64,000 nt of DNA from Anaerosalibacter sp. Marseille-P3206. Its GTDB lineage: Bacteria; Bacillota; Clostridia; Tissierellales; Sporanaerobacteraceae. This document shows positions 27,041 through 36,157 of the stretch, one piece after another. Position 1 is the stretch's first letter. Every line of letters begins with the position of its first letter. The translations under genes were made by a program, and so were the position numbers. Below the pieces are notes generated by a model that had not been told where the DNA came from, did not search any database, and saw only the letters and a program-made list of their open reading frames with translations. The stretch is from assembly GCF_900155565.1 (NCBI RefSeq), contig NZ_FUHM01000002.1, forward strand, positions 1,984,001 to 2,048,000, read 5' to 3'.

Positions 27041-27190
27041 ATGGAATTTCCAAGAGCAGTAGAATCTCATAAAGAAAATATACCTATGCAAAATTTTTTA
27101 AAGAAGGCTGGATTTCAATATTGTGGTATAATTTATTTAGAAAACAGTGATAAAAGAATAGCTTTTGAAAAGATAATAAAAGGGATTTAA
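27041..27190 (+). pseudogene. C-terminal fragment of a GNAT acetyltransferase
   Basis: A 49-residue frame 'SHKENIPMQNFLKKAGFQYCG..YLENSDKRIAFEKI' matches the C-terminal end of GNAT N-acetyltransferases. The acetyl-CoA-binding core is absent. An AGGAGGAAAA sequence precedes the ATG, but the product could not bind CoA. Confidence 0.7.
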
Positions 27191-27195
27191 AAATT

Positions 27196-27224
27196 TTGAC
27201 ATTAATAAGAATGTATGATAATAT
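27196..27224 (+). promoter_or_regulatory. Promoter of leader RNA copy 2
   Basis: TTGACA (27196-27201) and TAATAT (27219-27224) are separated by 17 bases. It is the plus-strand counterpart of the promoter at 24377-24405. Confidence 0.78.
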
Positions 27225-27237
27225 TCTAACATAACTT

Positions 27238-27330
27238 AAGCTATGAAAGCTTTGGTGTAAAACTTTTTAAAATGATAAAAACCCATGAAGGGCTACCGTA
27301 TGAAACGGGTCTATTCGTGGGTTTTTCTTT
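27238..27330 (+). ncRNA. Structured leader RNA with terminator, copy 2
   Basis: Starts with hairpin AAGC-tatgaaa-GCTT. After a linker comes AAAACCCATGAAGGGCTACCG, an inner hairpin CCG-tatgaaa-CGG, and the closing arm TTCGTGGGTTTTTC, which makes a terminator. The order, loop sequence TATGAA(A/G) and CCCATGAAGGG..ACCG are shared with copy 1. It lies about 100 bases ahead of the GntR gene, which also has its own promoter behind it. It may be a riboswitch-controlled leader or a free-standing small RNA. Confidence 0.6.
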
Positions 27331-27375
27331 GTTGAATATTTGTTATAATTGGGGATATTTGAGACTATAAAAAAC

Positions 27376-27404
27376 TTGACATTATTGAATAAAATGGATA
27401 TTAT
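27376..27404 (+). promoter_or_regulatory. Own promoter of the GntR gene
   Basis: TTGACA at 27376-27381 and TATTAT at 27399-27404 with 17-base spacing, 24 bases before the start codon. It lies downstream of the leader terminator, so GntR does not depend on read-through. Confidence 0.75.
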
Positions 27405-27427
27405 ATAAACGAAAAAGGAGGGTAAAT

Positions 27428-28093
27428 ATGAATAAATTACCTAAGATAAAATCAAAAGGGACATTAACTGAAAGGACAATCGAAATTTTAAAAGATGCTA
27501 TTGTAAATCTTGAATTAAAACCAGGGCAACTAATAAAAGAAGAAGAGATAGCTGAACAGATAGGTGTATCTAGAACTCCTATTAGAGCAGCTATTGATCG
27601 GCTTGTATACGAAGGATTACTTGTAGTTATTCCAGGCAAAGGTACTTTTGTAACAGAATTAACTCATAAACAAGTTGACGATCTATTGAGTGTTAGAAAA
27701 TTATTAGAAGGTCTTTCTATTGAATTAGCAGCAACTTTGAGAACAGAAGAAGATTTAAAAAATATAAGATATTTATTACATAAACAAGAAGAAGCATTAA
27801 GAGGAGAGTTTAAGAGTAAGAAGGTTTTTTTAGATGTGGATTCAGAATTACATAATTACATAGCTAGTATTAGTAAAAATGAATATTTGCAAAAACAATT
27901 ATCAATTATTATTATGAATTCTAGACGTTTTTTAAATGCTACAACAGAAGATACATTTTTCTTAGAGGTTATAGAGGAGCATAAAGAATTATACAAATGT
28001 ATAGAAGATCAAAAACCAGAAAAAGCAAAAGAATATATGCAAAAGCATATTGATAATATTAAAATTCGTATGATTAAAAGTTTAAATATCTAA
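27428..28093 (+). CDS. GntR-family regulator, FadR/FCD type
   Basis: A 221-residue protein starting after AAAAAGGAGGG. It has an N-terminal winged helix (residues about 15-80, 'LIKEEEIAEQIGVSRTPIRAAIDRLVYEGLL') and a C-terminal helical FCD effector domain with metal-ligand-type residues ('DVDSELHNYIA', 'EEHKELYKCIE'). FCD regulators sense small organic acids. The TRAP/aminotransferase/dehydrogenase operon begins 560 bases downstream and is the natural target. Confidence 0.88.
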   Translation: MNKLPKIKSKGTLTERTIEILKDAIVNLELKPGQLIKEEEIAEQIGVSRTPIRAAIDRLVYEGLLVVIPGKGTFVTELTHKQVDDLLSVRKLLEGLSIELAATLRTEEDLKNIRYLLHKQEEALRGEFKSKKVFLDVDSELHNYIASISKNEYLQKQLSIIIMNSRRFLNATTEDTFFLEVIEEHKELYKCIEDQKPEKAKEYMQKHIDNIKIRMIKSLNI

Positions 28094-28396
28094 GGCATTA
28101 GGAAAATCAACAATATTATTTAATTGTTAATAGTTTGTGAATATTTAGATATATATGTTTTTATATATTAAAATATTGTATTTGTATTTTAATCTTATAT
28201 CAATTTTCTTATGAAGAATTATTCATACCATTGTATTTATGTCTATTAATCTATTTCTTATTATATTCAAATTTCATTTATAGCATTTCTTTTATGATAA
28301 TTTTTAAACAGGCAATTTATACAGATTATTTAGACATAACTGAAGATTAAAATGATTAATCGTTTTTCTTATGATTTTTCTCGTAAATTACATATA

Positions 28397-28450
28397 AGAA
28401 CTCTTTTTTGGACCAATTAATTGTGTTCCAGAAAAGAGTTCTATTTTTTT
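28397..28450 (+). terminator. Terminator downstream of the GntR gene
   Basis: Arms AGAACTCTTTT and AAAAGAGTTCT around a loop of about 20 bases, followed by ATTTTTTT. Confidence 0.75.
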
Positions 28451-28517
28451 ATTTAAATATAACTATTTATTATTATTATAAATAGTTAAAAAAGTAACAA
28501 AAACTTCATATAATTGA

Positions 28518-28574
28518 TTGACAAATTAGAATTATTTAAATATAATGTACACAAATACATGTATATGTATACAT
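28518..28574 (+). promoter_or_regulatory. Promoter and operator of the TRAP operon
   Basis: TTGACA at 28518-28523 and TATAAT at 28541-28546 with 17-base spacing. Immediately downstream lie palindromes TACATGTA (28557-28564) and TGTATACA (28566-28573) within a run of TAC/GTA units. The position over the start site fits a GntR-type operator. The repressor is inferred to be the FCD protein at 27428. Confidence 0.7.
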
Positions 28575-28654
28575 TAGGAAAGGGGGAAATTTTTAAAAAA
28601 TTATGATTTTTGAGAGTTAAGTATTTAGGAGTTAAAAAATAAGGAGGATTAAAA

Positions 28655-29677
28655 ATGAAGAAAAAGTATGTATTTCCTTGTTTGCTATTATTTATTGCAG
28701 TTTTAACAGCAGGTATATTTTATAAAGAAGATTATAATAAAAAAAATCCAACTTCATCGGGACCTATTGTTATTAGACTTTCTCATGTAGCAAATGAAAC
28801 ATCTCCTTTACATTTATCATGTGTTTATTTTGAAGAAATTTTAGAAGAAAGATCAGAAGGTAAGTTTGATGTACAAGTATATCCAAATAGCCAATTAGGT
28901 GGAGATAGACAAGCAGTAGAAGCAGTAAGTCTTGGATCTATAACTGCATCTTTTCCAGGGACAGCAGTTTTATCTGGTTTTGAGCCTAAATTTATGGTAG
29001 GAGATTTACCTTTTATATTCAAAACACGTGATGCAGCATATAAGGCATATGATAATGAACTTGGTGAAGAATTAAACAAATTACTTGAACCACATAATCT
29101 TGTTAGTTTAGGATATGGGGACACAGGTTATAGGCATATAACAAATAATAAGAAACCGATTACCTGTCCAGATGATTTAGATGGACTTGCCATTAGGACT
29201 ATGGAAAATCCTATACATATGGCATCTTTTAGAGAATGGGGAGCAAATCCTACTCCTATTAGTTTTTCAGAATTATTTACTGCATTGCAACAGCATACTA
29301 TTGATGCACAGGAAAACCCATTACAAATAATATGTTCTTCAAGGTTTTATGAAGTACAAGATTATTTATCTTTAACTGGACATTTTTACGCATTAGGGAG
29401 TTTATTATTCAATAAAGAATTTGTTGAAAATCTTCCAGAAGATTTAAATATATTGTTAAATGAATGTGCTAGAGAAACGGTTGAATATCAAAGAAAAATA
29501 ACTCAAGAAATGGAGGAAGAATTCCTTCAAGAATTAGAAGCAGCAGGAATGCATATAAACGAATTGACTCCAGAACAAAAGGATTTATTTATTGAAAAGG
29601 CAGAGCCCGTATATGAAAAATATGAGGGTATGTTAGGAAAAGATTTAATAGAGTTAGCTAGAAAATATAATGATTAG
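28655..29677 (+). CDS. dctP: TRAP transporter substrate-binding protein (DctP type)
   Basis: 340 residues with an N-terminal export signal or anchor ('YVFPCLLLFIAVLTAGIF'). The DctP fold shows 'IRLSHVANETSPLHLSC', 'VQVYPNSQLGGDRQAVEAV' and the ligand-arginine region 'LAIRTMENPIHMASFREWGA', followed by 'FSELFTALQQHTIDAQENP'. It brings an organic acid to the DctQM permease. Judging by the two enzymes downstream, an amino acid, 2-oxo acid or hydroxy acid is likely. Confidence 0.92.
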   Translation: MKKKYVFPCLLLFIAVLTAGIFYKEDYNKKNPTSSGPIVIRLSHVANETSPLHLSCVYFEEILEERSEGKFDVQVYPNSQLGGDRQAVEAVSLGSITASFPGTAVLSGFEPKFMVGDLPFIFKTRDAAYKAYDNELGEELNKLLEPHNLVSLGYGDTGYRHITNNKKPITCPDDLDGLAIRTMENPIHMASFREWGANPTPISFSELFTALQQHTIDAQENPLQIICSSRFYEVQDYLSLTGHFYALGSLLFNKEFVENLPEDLNILLNECARETVEYQRKITQEMEEEFLQELEAAGMHINELTPEQKDLFIEKAEPVYEKYEGMLGKDLIELARKYND

Positions 29678-29694
29678 AATAGGAGGGGAAAACG

Positions 29695-30171
29695 TTGAAA
29701 CTTTTGAAATGGCTAGATAAAAATTTTGAAACTTACTTCCTTATTGGAACATTGATATTTATGGTCGTTATTATTTCATTACAAGTTTTTCTTAGGACAT
29801 TTTTTCATTTTTCATTTTCATGGGCTGAGGAAATTTCTCGTTATGTAATGTTATATCAAATTTGGGTAGGTGCAGCTTTAGCAGTAAAGGAAGATGCACA
29901 TTTAAGGATTACTACATTTAGAGATAGATTTTCTAAAAAAGGACAAGCAAAGCTTGAAATTTTTGTTGTAGTATTATGGACAGTATTTGCTGCATTTATG
30001 ACTATTAAATCAGGTCAATTAGTAAATATATTATTTAGTAGAGGACAAGTATCTCCTGCTATGCAAATGCCAATAGGATATGCTTATGCTTCCGTTACTT
30101 TTGGTTGTGGTCTCATGACATTTAGGTTATTACAAAAGCTTTATCATGAGATTAAAAATTTGGAGGTGTAG
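29695..30171 (+). CDS. dctQ: TRAP transporter small permease (DctQ type)
   Basis: Starts at TTG 29695 after AGGAGGGG. The 158-residue protein has four membrane helices and the family motif 'FSFSWAEEISRYVMLYQIWVG' followed by 'AVKEDAHLRI'. It bridges the binding protein and the large permease. It is four bases upstream of dctM. Confidence 0.92.
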   Translation: MKLLKWLDKNFETYFLIGTLIFMVVIISLQVFLRTFFHFSFSWAEEISRYVMLYQIWVGAALAVKEDAHLRITTFRDRFSKKGQAKLEIFVVVLWTVFAAFMTIKSGQLVNILFSRGQVSPAMQMPIGYAYASVTFGCGLMTFRLLQKLYHEIKNLEV

Positions 30172-30174
30172 ACC

Positions 30175-31440
30175 ATGATTATTCTATTATTCGTATTATT
30201 AGCTGTATTTGTAACTATTAGTATGCCAATTGGTATTTCCCTTGGGGTAGCTACTTTAATTACTGTATTATTTGCAACTAATATAGATCCTGTTATGATT
30301 GCACAAAATTCTTTTACAGCTTTGGATTCATTTACATTAATGGCAATTCCATTTTTTATGCTAGCAGGAAACTTTATGAGATATGGTGGAGTTTCAAAAA
30401 GATTATTAAATCTAGCTGATGAAATAATTGGTTTTATAACTGGTGGACTTGGAATGGTAACAACATTAACATGTATGTTTTTTGCTGCTATTTCTGGTTC
30501 GGGACCAGCTACAGTATCAGCAGTTGGATCTTTTATGATACCAGCTATGAAAGAAGAAGGATATGATGGAGGATATGCAGCAGCATTAACAGCCGCAGCT
30601 GGAACTATTGGTGTTGTTATTCCACCATCAATACCATTTGTTATTTATGGTGTTGTAACAGGAACATCTATTGGAGATCTTTTCCTAGCTGGAATTATTC
30701 CTGGTTTGTTGATGGGTGTTGCTTTGATGGTTCTAAATTATAAAATTGCTAAGAAAAATGGATGGGCAGGAAAAGGTAATAGACCTACATTCAAATCAGT
30801 TTTAAAAGCAATAAAGGATGCTTTTTGGGCATTATTAAGTCCTCTTATAATTCTTGGTGGTATATATAGTGGATATTTTACACCAACAGAGGCAGCAGCT
30901 ATTTCATGTGTATATACATTTATTATTGGAACTTTTGTATATAAAGAAATTGGGAAACAAGAACTATTTGATTGTTTAAAAGATACAGTTGTTATAGCTG
31001 GTGCAACATCATTTATGATTGGTTTATCCTCAGGTTTTGGAACTTTATTAACTATGGAACAAGTTCCTGGAACTGTTGCTAGTGCATTGATTAATTTCTC
31101 AAATAGTAAAATAGTTATTTTGTTATTAATAAATGTATTTCTATTAATAGTTGGTATGTTCATTGATAATATCTCAAGCTGTACTATTTTAGCACCTATA
31201 TTTTTACCAGTTATGCTAGAGTTAGGTGTTAATCCAATTCATTTTGGTATTATTATGACAATGAATTTAGCTATTGGATTTATTACACCTCCATACGGAG
31301 CAAACCTTTTCATTGCCTCAGCAGTAGGAAAGATTCCTATGGAAGATATTATTAAATATATTTGGCCAACCATTGGCGTTATCATAGCAGTACTATTATT
31401 AACAACATTTATTCCACAATTATCTATGCTATTAGTTTAA
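30175..31440 (+). CDS. dctM: TRAP transporter large permease (DctM type)
   Basis: 421 residues, about twelve helices. Typical blocks are 'LMAIPFFMLAGNFMRYGGVS', 'SGSGPATVSAVGSFMIPAM', 'GTIGVVIPPSIPFVIYGVV' and near the C-terminus 'GFITPPYGANLFIASAV'. It forms the Na+-coupled transport channel. The length is complete. Confidence 0.94.
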   Translation: MIILLFVLLAVFVTISMPIGISLGVATLITVLFATNIDPVMIAQNSFTALDSFTLMAIPFFMLAGNFMRYGGVSKRLLNLADEIIGFITGGLGMVTTLTCMFFAAISGSGPATVSAVGSFMIPAMKEEGYDGGYAAALTAAAGTIGVVIPPSIPFVIYGVVTGTSIGDLFLAGIIPGLLMGVALMVLNYKIAKKNGWAGKGNRPTFKSVLKAIKDAFWALLSPLIILGGIYSGYFTPTEAAAISCVYTFIIGTFVYKEIGKQELFDCLKDTVVIAGATSFMIGLSSGFGTLLTMEQVPGTVASALINFSNSKIVILLLINVFLLIVGMFIDNISSCTILAPIFLPVMLELGVNPIHFGIIMTMNLAIGFITPPYGANLFIASAVGKIPMEDIIKYIWPTIGVIIAVLLLTTFIPQLSMLLV

Positions 31441-31465
31441 ATTAAAAAAATGGGAGGAATATAAA

Positions 31466-32635
31466 ATGATATCATGTAACAAAAGATTAGAAGCAATTCC
31501 TTTTGGGGGATTATATGAGATTTTTGGGAAAGCTAATAAATTAGAAAGACAAGGAAAAAGAATTATACACATGGAAATAGGAAGACCAGATTATGATTCT
31601 CCAGATTTCGCTAAAGAAGCAGTTAAAAAAGCTTTAGATAAAGGACAAGTTCATTATACTGATGTTAATGGTATTGAGCCTTTGAGAAGAGCAATTTGTG
31701 AAAAGGAAGAAAGACGTTTTGGACTTAAATATGATTATGAAACAGAAATTAGCGTAATGTGTGGAGCAGCAGAAGCAATAGGTGTAATTATGTTGAGTAT
31801 GATGAATCCTGGGGAAGAAATCATTTGTCCTAGTCCTTTCTTTTCAGCTTATAGAGAACAAGCTATTATAGCAGGTGTAAAATTAGTAGAAGTACCTGTA
31901 CTTATGGCTGATAATTGGGAACTAAAAATAGAAGAAATAGAAAAAAGAATAACTAAAAATACAAGAATGATATTGATTAATTCACCTAATAACCCAGCAG
32001 GATATGTTTTGAATAAAGAAAATTTAGAGAAGATTGCAACTATAGCAAAAGAAAATGATTTAATAGTTCTTTCAGATGAATGTTATGATGAATTTATTTA
32101 TGGACAAGAACATGTTTCTATTTCAACTTTAGAAGGTATGAGAGAAAGAACTTTAGTTGTAAAATCTACTTCAAAATCATTTTCTATGACAGGTTGGAGG
32201 GTTGGATATGTTCTTGGGCCTTCAAATGCAATTAAATATTTAAATAAAGTTCATCAAAATTTCTCAACTTGTGTTACAGCGTTTGCCCAATGGGGAGCTG
32301 TGGAAGCTTTCAAATATGGTGATGAATTTATAGATAATATGGTAAAGGAATTCAAAAGAAGAGGAGATTATCTATACGATGCTTTTACCAAAATTGATGG
32401 AATAAAAATGATAAAACCAAAAGGTGCTTTTTATGCATTCCCAGATATTACAGCCTTCGGAATGAGCGAAGCAGATTTTTGTAATTATTTGATGGAGGAA
32501 GCAGGGGTTGTAGGAGTTCCTGGGACATCATTTGGAGACTATGGAAAAGGACATATTAGATTAGCATATTGCCGTTCCTTTGATGAAATTGTTGAAGCTT
32601 GCGATAAAGTAAAAGAAGCTTTAGGAAAATTATAA
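31466..32635 (+). CDS. PLP-dependent aminotransferase, class I/II
   Basis: 389 residues of the AspC/PatA fold type I family. 'GRPDYDSPDFAKEAVKKAL' stands at the N-terminus and 'INSPNNPAGYVL' carries the substrate-binding Asn. The PLP lysine is in 'VKSTSKSFSMTGWRVGY', and the C-terminal arginine in 'HIRLAYCRS'. It exchanges amino groups between an amino acid and a 2-oxo acid. With the following dehydrogenase it would make or use D-2-hydroxy acids from an imported substrate. Confidence 0.9.
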   Translation: MISCNKRLEAIPFGGLYEIFGKANKLERQGKRIIHMEIGRPDYDSPDFAKEAVKKALDKGQVHYTDVNGIEPLRRAICEKEERRFGLKYDYETEISVMCGAAEAIGVIMLSMMNPGEEIICPSPFFSAYREQAIIAGVKLVEVPVLMADNWELKIEEIEKRITKNTRMILINSPNNPAGYVLNKENLEKIATIAKENDLIVLSDECYDEFIYGQEHVSISTLEGMRERTLVVKSTSKSFSMTGWRVGYVLGPSNAIKYLNKVHQNFSTCVTAFAQWGAVEAFKYGDEFIDNMVKEFKRRGDYLYDAFTKIDGIKMIKPKGAFYAFPDITAFGMSEADFCNYLMEEAGVVGVPGTSFGDYGKGHIRLAYCRSFDEIVEACDKVKEALGKL

Positions 32636-32704
32636 ATTTGATTTTGAATGAAATATAGTAAAGTGATATCCAATAGATTTAAAAATAATTAGGAGGTAAT
32701 ATAC

Positions 32705-33679
32705 ATGGCCAAAAAAATTGTCTTAAGTAGTGTACTAGTAGATGATCCAACTTATGAAAAAAGTTTAATAGAAGGAACAGGATTTGATTTAGTGTTTGTA
32801 CCAAATGATGATCAAGAAACATTTTTGAAGGAAGTTGTCGATGCAGATGCTATTATAACAGCAGATAAACCAATTACCAAAGAAATAATTGATTCTTTAA
32901 AAAATTGTAAAGTCATTGTAAGACAAGGTATTGGATATGATGCTATAGATACAAAGGCAGCAAAAGAAAAAGAAATTGCGGTTTGCAATATTCCTGATTA
33001 TTGTATAGATGAGGTTTCAGATTTTACTGTAACTTTAATGCTTAATTTATTAAGACATATTAACACTTATGATCAACATACTAGAGAAGGAAAATGGGAT
33101 ATACAAAGTATTCACACAGTTACTGGTTTCCCTGAAATGAGAAGGTTATCATTATTAACATTAGGAATTTTCGGATTTGGAAGAATTGCAAGATTAGTTG
33201 CAAAAAAAGCAAAACCATTTGGATTTAGAATAATTGCAGTTGACCCATATGTAGATCCTAAAGTTGCTGAGGAAATGGGTGTAGAATTAGTTGATTTCGA
33301 TACAGCTGTAAAAGAATCAGATATTATGACAATTAATACACCATTAACACCTGAAACTAGACATCAATTTAATATTAATGTATTTAAAAAGATGAAACCA
33401 ACAGCTTATGTTGTAAATACTGGAAGAGGTCCTTTGATTAAAGAAGATGATTTATATGAAGCATTAAAGAGTAAGTTAATAGCTGGAGCAGCTTTAGATG
33501 TTACTGAAACAGAACCACTTACTCCTGATCATAAATTATTTGAACTTGATAATTTGATTGTAACACCACATGCTGCATTCTTTACAAGTGATTCATTGCA
33601 AGAATTAAGAAGAAGAGCATGCGAAGAAGTAATTAGAGTTTTAAATGGAGAAGAACCAGAAAATAGAGTTAATAAATAG
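32705..33679 (+). CDS. D-isomer-specific 2-hydroxyacid dehydrogenase
   Basis: 324 residues. The N-terminal substrate domain has 'VRQGIGYDAIDTKAAKEK'. The Rossmann motif is 'LGIFGFGRIARLVAKKA', the arginine motif 'VNTGRGPLIKEDDLYEAL', the acidic residue in 'ALDVTETEPL' and the catalytic histidine in 'TPHAAFFTSDS'. It resembles the CtBP/phosphoglycerate-dehydrogenase-like branch. It interconverts a D-2-hydroxy acid and a 2-oxo acid with NAD(H). It is the last gene of the TRAP operon. Confidence 0.92.
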   Translation: MAKKIVLSSVLVDDPTYEKSLIEGTGFDLVFVPNDDQETFLKEVVDADAIITADKPITKEIIDSLKNCKVIVRQGIGYDAIDTKAAKEKEIAVCNIPDYCIDEVSDFTVTLMLNLLRHINTYDQHTREGKWDIQSIHTVTGFPEMRRLSLLTLGIFGFGRIARLVAKKAKPFGFRIIAVDPYVDPKVAEEMGVELVDFDTAVKESDIMTINTPLTPETRHQFNINVFKKMKPTAYVVNTGRGPLIKEDDLYEALKSKLIAGAALDVTETEPLTPDHKLFELDNLIVTPHAAFFTSDSLQELRRRACEEVIRVLNGEEPENRVNK

Positions 33680-33704
33680 ACATAACATGACCAACCTATA
33701 TAAA

Positions 33705-33745
33705 AAAGAGAATGGTGAGCTAATGCTCATCATTCTCTTTTTCAA
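33705..33745 (+). terminator. Terminator of the TRAP operon
   Basis: Arms AAAGAGAATGGTGAGC and GCTCATCATTCTCTTT around TAAT, followed by TTT. Confidence 0.88.
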
Positions 33746-33799
33746 ACAGGAATATATCTTGCCAGAGATTTCGCATCTAAAAAAATAAATGATTGCAAA

Positions 33800-34021
33800 A
33801 TAAAAGCATCCTTTTTATAATAGTTTTGATGAGAAACCAACAAAAAGGATGCTGATAAAATGAACAAAAGTTATTTAAAACAAATGCTCACTTATATTAA
33901 TAAGGTATACGATATTGGAGAAAAAATCAATAGTTTAAAAGATAAAAGAGTAAAGTTTTTAGTAAAAAATTCTACAATTACCTTCATAGTATTATTTGGA
34001 ATTATGCTTCAAATAAAATGA
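33800..34021 (+). pseudogene. Left end and N-terminus of a degraded insertion sequence
   Basis: A hairpin of AGCATCCTTTTT and AAAAAGGATGCT (about 33808-33853) precedes ATG 33860. From this ATG a 53-residue frame ('MNKSYLKQMLTYINKVYDIG..VKFLVKNSTITFIVLFGIML') runs to TGA 34021. It looks like the start of a long DDE transposase of a clostridial IS. All the rest is missing, and Fic-type sequence follows at once. Confidence 0.6.
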
Positions 34022-34396
34022 GCGATGTGGAAGTAATATTAAACTTAAGAGATGCTTAGAAATACTTAATTGGCAATATAGAAAAACTTTTTAATCTTGA
34101 TTTTATATGTAAAATTAATTATTTTGTTTCAAGAAATGAAAGCCTAAAATGGGGAGTTTTAAGAAATGGGAATGAGAAGTCAGTTATTTTGGGATGGTAA
34201 CAAGCGAACAAGTACATTATGTGCTAATAAGATTTTAATTAGTGAGGGAAAAGGAATTTTGAGTATTCCAGAAAAATATATGAGGGAATTTAATGTAAAA
34301 CTTAGTGAATTTTATAATACTAATGATTATAGTAAAATTGATAGTTTTATATATGATAATTGTATACATGGTCTTGTATTACAGCACGAACAGTAG
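34018..34396 (+). pseudogene. Fic-domain protein remnant 1
   Basis: The first frame (34018-34200) holds 'NIEKLFNLDFICKINYFVSRNESLKWGVLRNG' with an in-frame TAG. A second frame from 34166 holds the Fic active-site segment 'LFWDGNKRTSTLCANKILI' and the C-terminus. Part of the domain between them is deleted. Fic proteins add AMP or similar groups to target proteins. This copy cannot work. Confidence 0.75.
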
Positions 34397-34759
34397 GGGC
34401 AGTTTGGTCTGAACCCCTAATGGTTTACACTTTGGGTACGGTTAGTTTTACCTTTTTTTTCTGGCACTTTTTATTAAATAAAAGTCTTGAAACCTTTACA
34501 AACAGAGGTTTCAAGACTTTTTGAATTCTCTTTTCTGAAAAGAATCAGAATAAGGTTCAAAGTAAGAAAGAGAATTACTTATGTAATCATTACCAATTAA
34601 GTAGTAGCTTGAAACGGTAAAACCTATCTTTAATCTTTGCAATAGCTCCCTTGATAAAATAGAATGGCAATAATGCACAATTCCCAATAGTTACGTATTA
34701 AAAGTTAATATATGGAAATGATATTTTTAACAAGTAATACTAAGCTAGGGGAGTTAGTT
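34397..34759. other. Intergenic region, terminator only
   Basis: It contains one strong terminator (34481-34525); otherwise no gene is seen. Confidence 0.55.
34481..34525. terminator. Strong hairpin terminator
   Basis: Perfect 15-base arms AAAGTCTTGAAACCT and AGGTTTCAAGACTTT around a ten-base loop, followed by TTG. Confidence 0.8.
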
Positions 34760-35833
34760 ATGTTAAGTTGGAGTAAAATTGAAGATAGAGCAGTCAAATT
34801 TCAAAAGTATTGGAAAAACTGTGATGGTAATGAGAGACAAGAAGCTCAAACTTTTGAAAAAGATTTTATGAATATATTTGAAGTTGACTGGAAAGATGGA
34901 TTTCATGAACATCCAATAACTTTGAAAGATGGATCTATAGGATATATTGACTATTTTATGCCAGGGGAAATTCTAATTGAAATGAAGTCCAAGGGACAAT
35001 CTTTAGCCAAAGCATATACACAAGCTATGGGCTATGTTCACTCTTTAAAACCAGAGGAAGTACCTGTATTAGTAGTAGTTTCAGACTTTGACAAAATGCA
35101 GGTATATAATTTAGAAAAAGATCATAGGTATAAACCTTTTAAAGTAAGCCAAATAAAAAAACATATTAGGATATTTGGTATTTTAGCAGGATACGATACA
35201 ACATATAAAGAAAAAACAGAGATAGAACTAAATACAGATGCTTCATATAAAATGGCTGAACTACATGATATTTTAAAAGAAAATGGATATGATGGTCATA
35301 GTTTAGAAATATATTTAGTTAGACTATTATTTTGTTTATTTGCTGAAGATACAGGTATTTTTGAAAAGTATAGCTTTAGAAACTATGTTTAAGTTTCAGA
35401 AAAAGATGGTTCTGATTTAGCTATGCGTTTAATGGCATTATTTAATGTATTAAATACACCATTAGAAAAAAGAATGAATAATTTATCCCCAGAATTAAAA
35501 AGATTTAGATATATAAATGGTAATTTGTTTAAAGAGGATTTACCATTAGCTTCATTTAATCAAAATATGAGAAATCTTTTATTAGAATGTTGTATGTTTA
35601 ATTGGTCAGAAATAAATCCAGCTATATTTGGTGCTATATTCCAAGGAGTAATGGACCAAGAGCAGAGAAGGAACCTAGGAGCTCATTACACATCTGAAGA
35701 AAATATTATGAAGGTATTAGAGCCTTTATTTTTAGATGAATTATATGATGAATTTGAAAGATCCAAAAGTACGGTTAAAGAACTTAAGAATTTTCAACGG
35801 AAATTAGCATCATTAAGGTTTTTAGAAATGTAA
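34760..35833 (+). pseudogene. N-terminal half of an MmeI/YeeA-type DNA methyltransferase-nuclease
   Basis: Start ATG 34760 after AGGGGAG. It shows a PD-(D/E)xK-like nuclease segment ('YIDYFMPGEILIEMKSKGQ') and the class-I type IIL order up to 'RRNLGAHYTSEENIMKVLEPLF'. An in-frame TAA interrupts it at 35390. The sequence ends at 'KLASLRFLEM', where the family continues with the AdoMet motif 'LDPACGxGNF'. The whole methylase domain is missing. It was once a combined restriction-modification enzyme. Confidence 0.8.
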
Positions 35834-36157
35834 CTACAGTAAATGATACAATTTAACAAAACAGAATACGGCTATTTCAAGCCATTATAGGACATATAAT
35901 TACTGCTGACCCTAAAATTGAGGTCTTTTTTTATTGCCTTTTTTAGGAAACACTACTCTATGCACACCCCTTGAAAAAGATATTCTTATACTTTTTAATG
36001 CTATCTTAAAAGAGGTATTCTTTTATTTGGATTGAAACTATGTGTAATAAAACGATCAACTTTTAAATTCAATGTTAGATATATAATTCCGGGGATTGTA
36101 ATTTGATTTTCCTTATGATAAAATAAGTACACATAAGTACACTGTAATAGATAAACT
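35834..36157. other. Intergenic region before small GntR gene
   Basis: It contains a weak hairpin with T-run near 35910-35935 and two direct copies of ATAAGTACAC at about 36123-36143, likely the operator of the following regulator. No gene is seen. Confidence 0.5.

Larger units (their letters stand above)
28094..28654. other. Intergenic region before the TRAP operon
   Basis: No gene seen. It holds the terminator at 28397-28450 and the promoter and operator at 28518-28574. The first 300 bases are plain AT-rich sequence. Confidence 0.6.
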
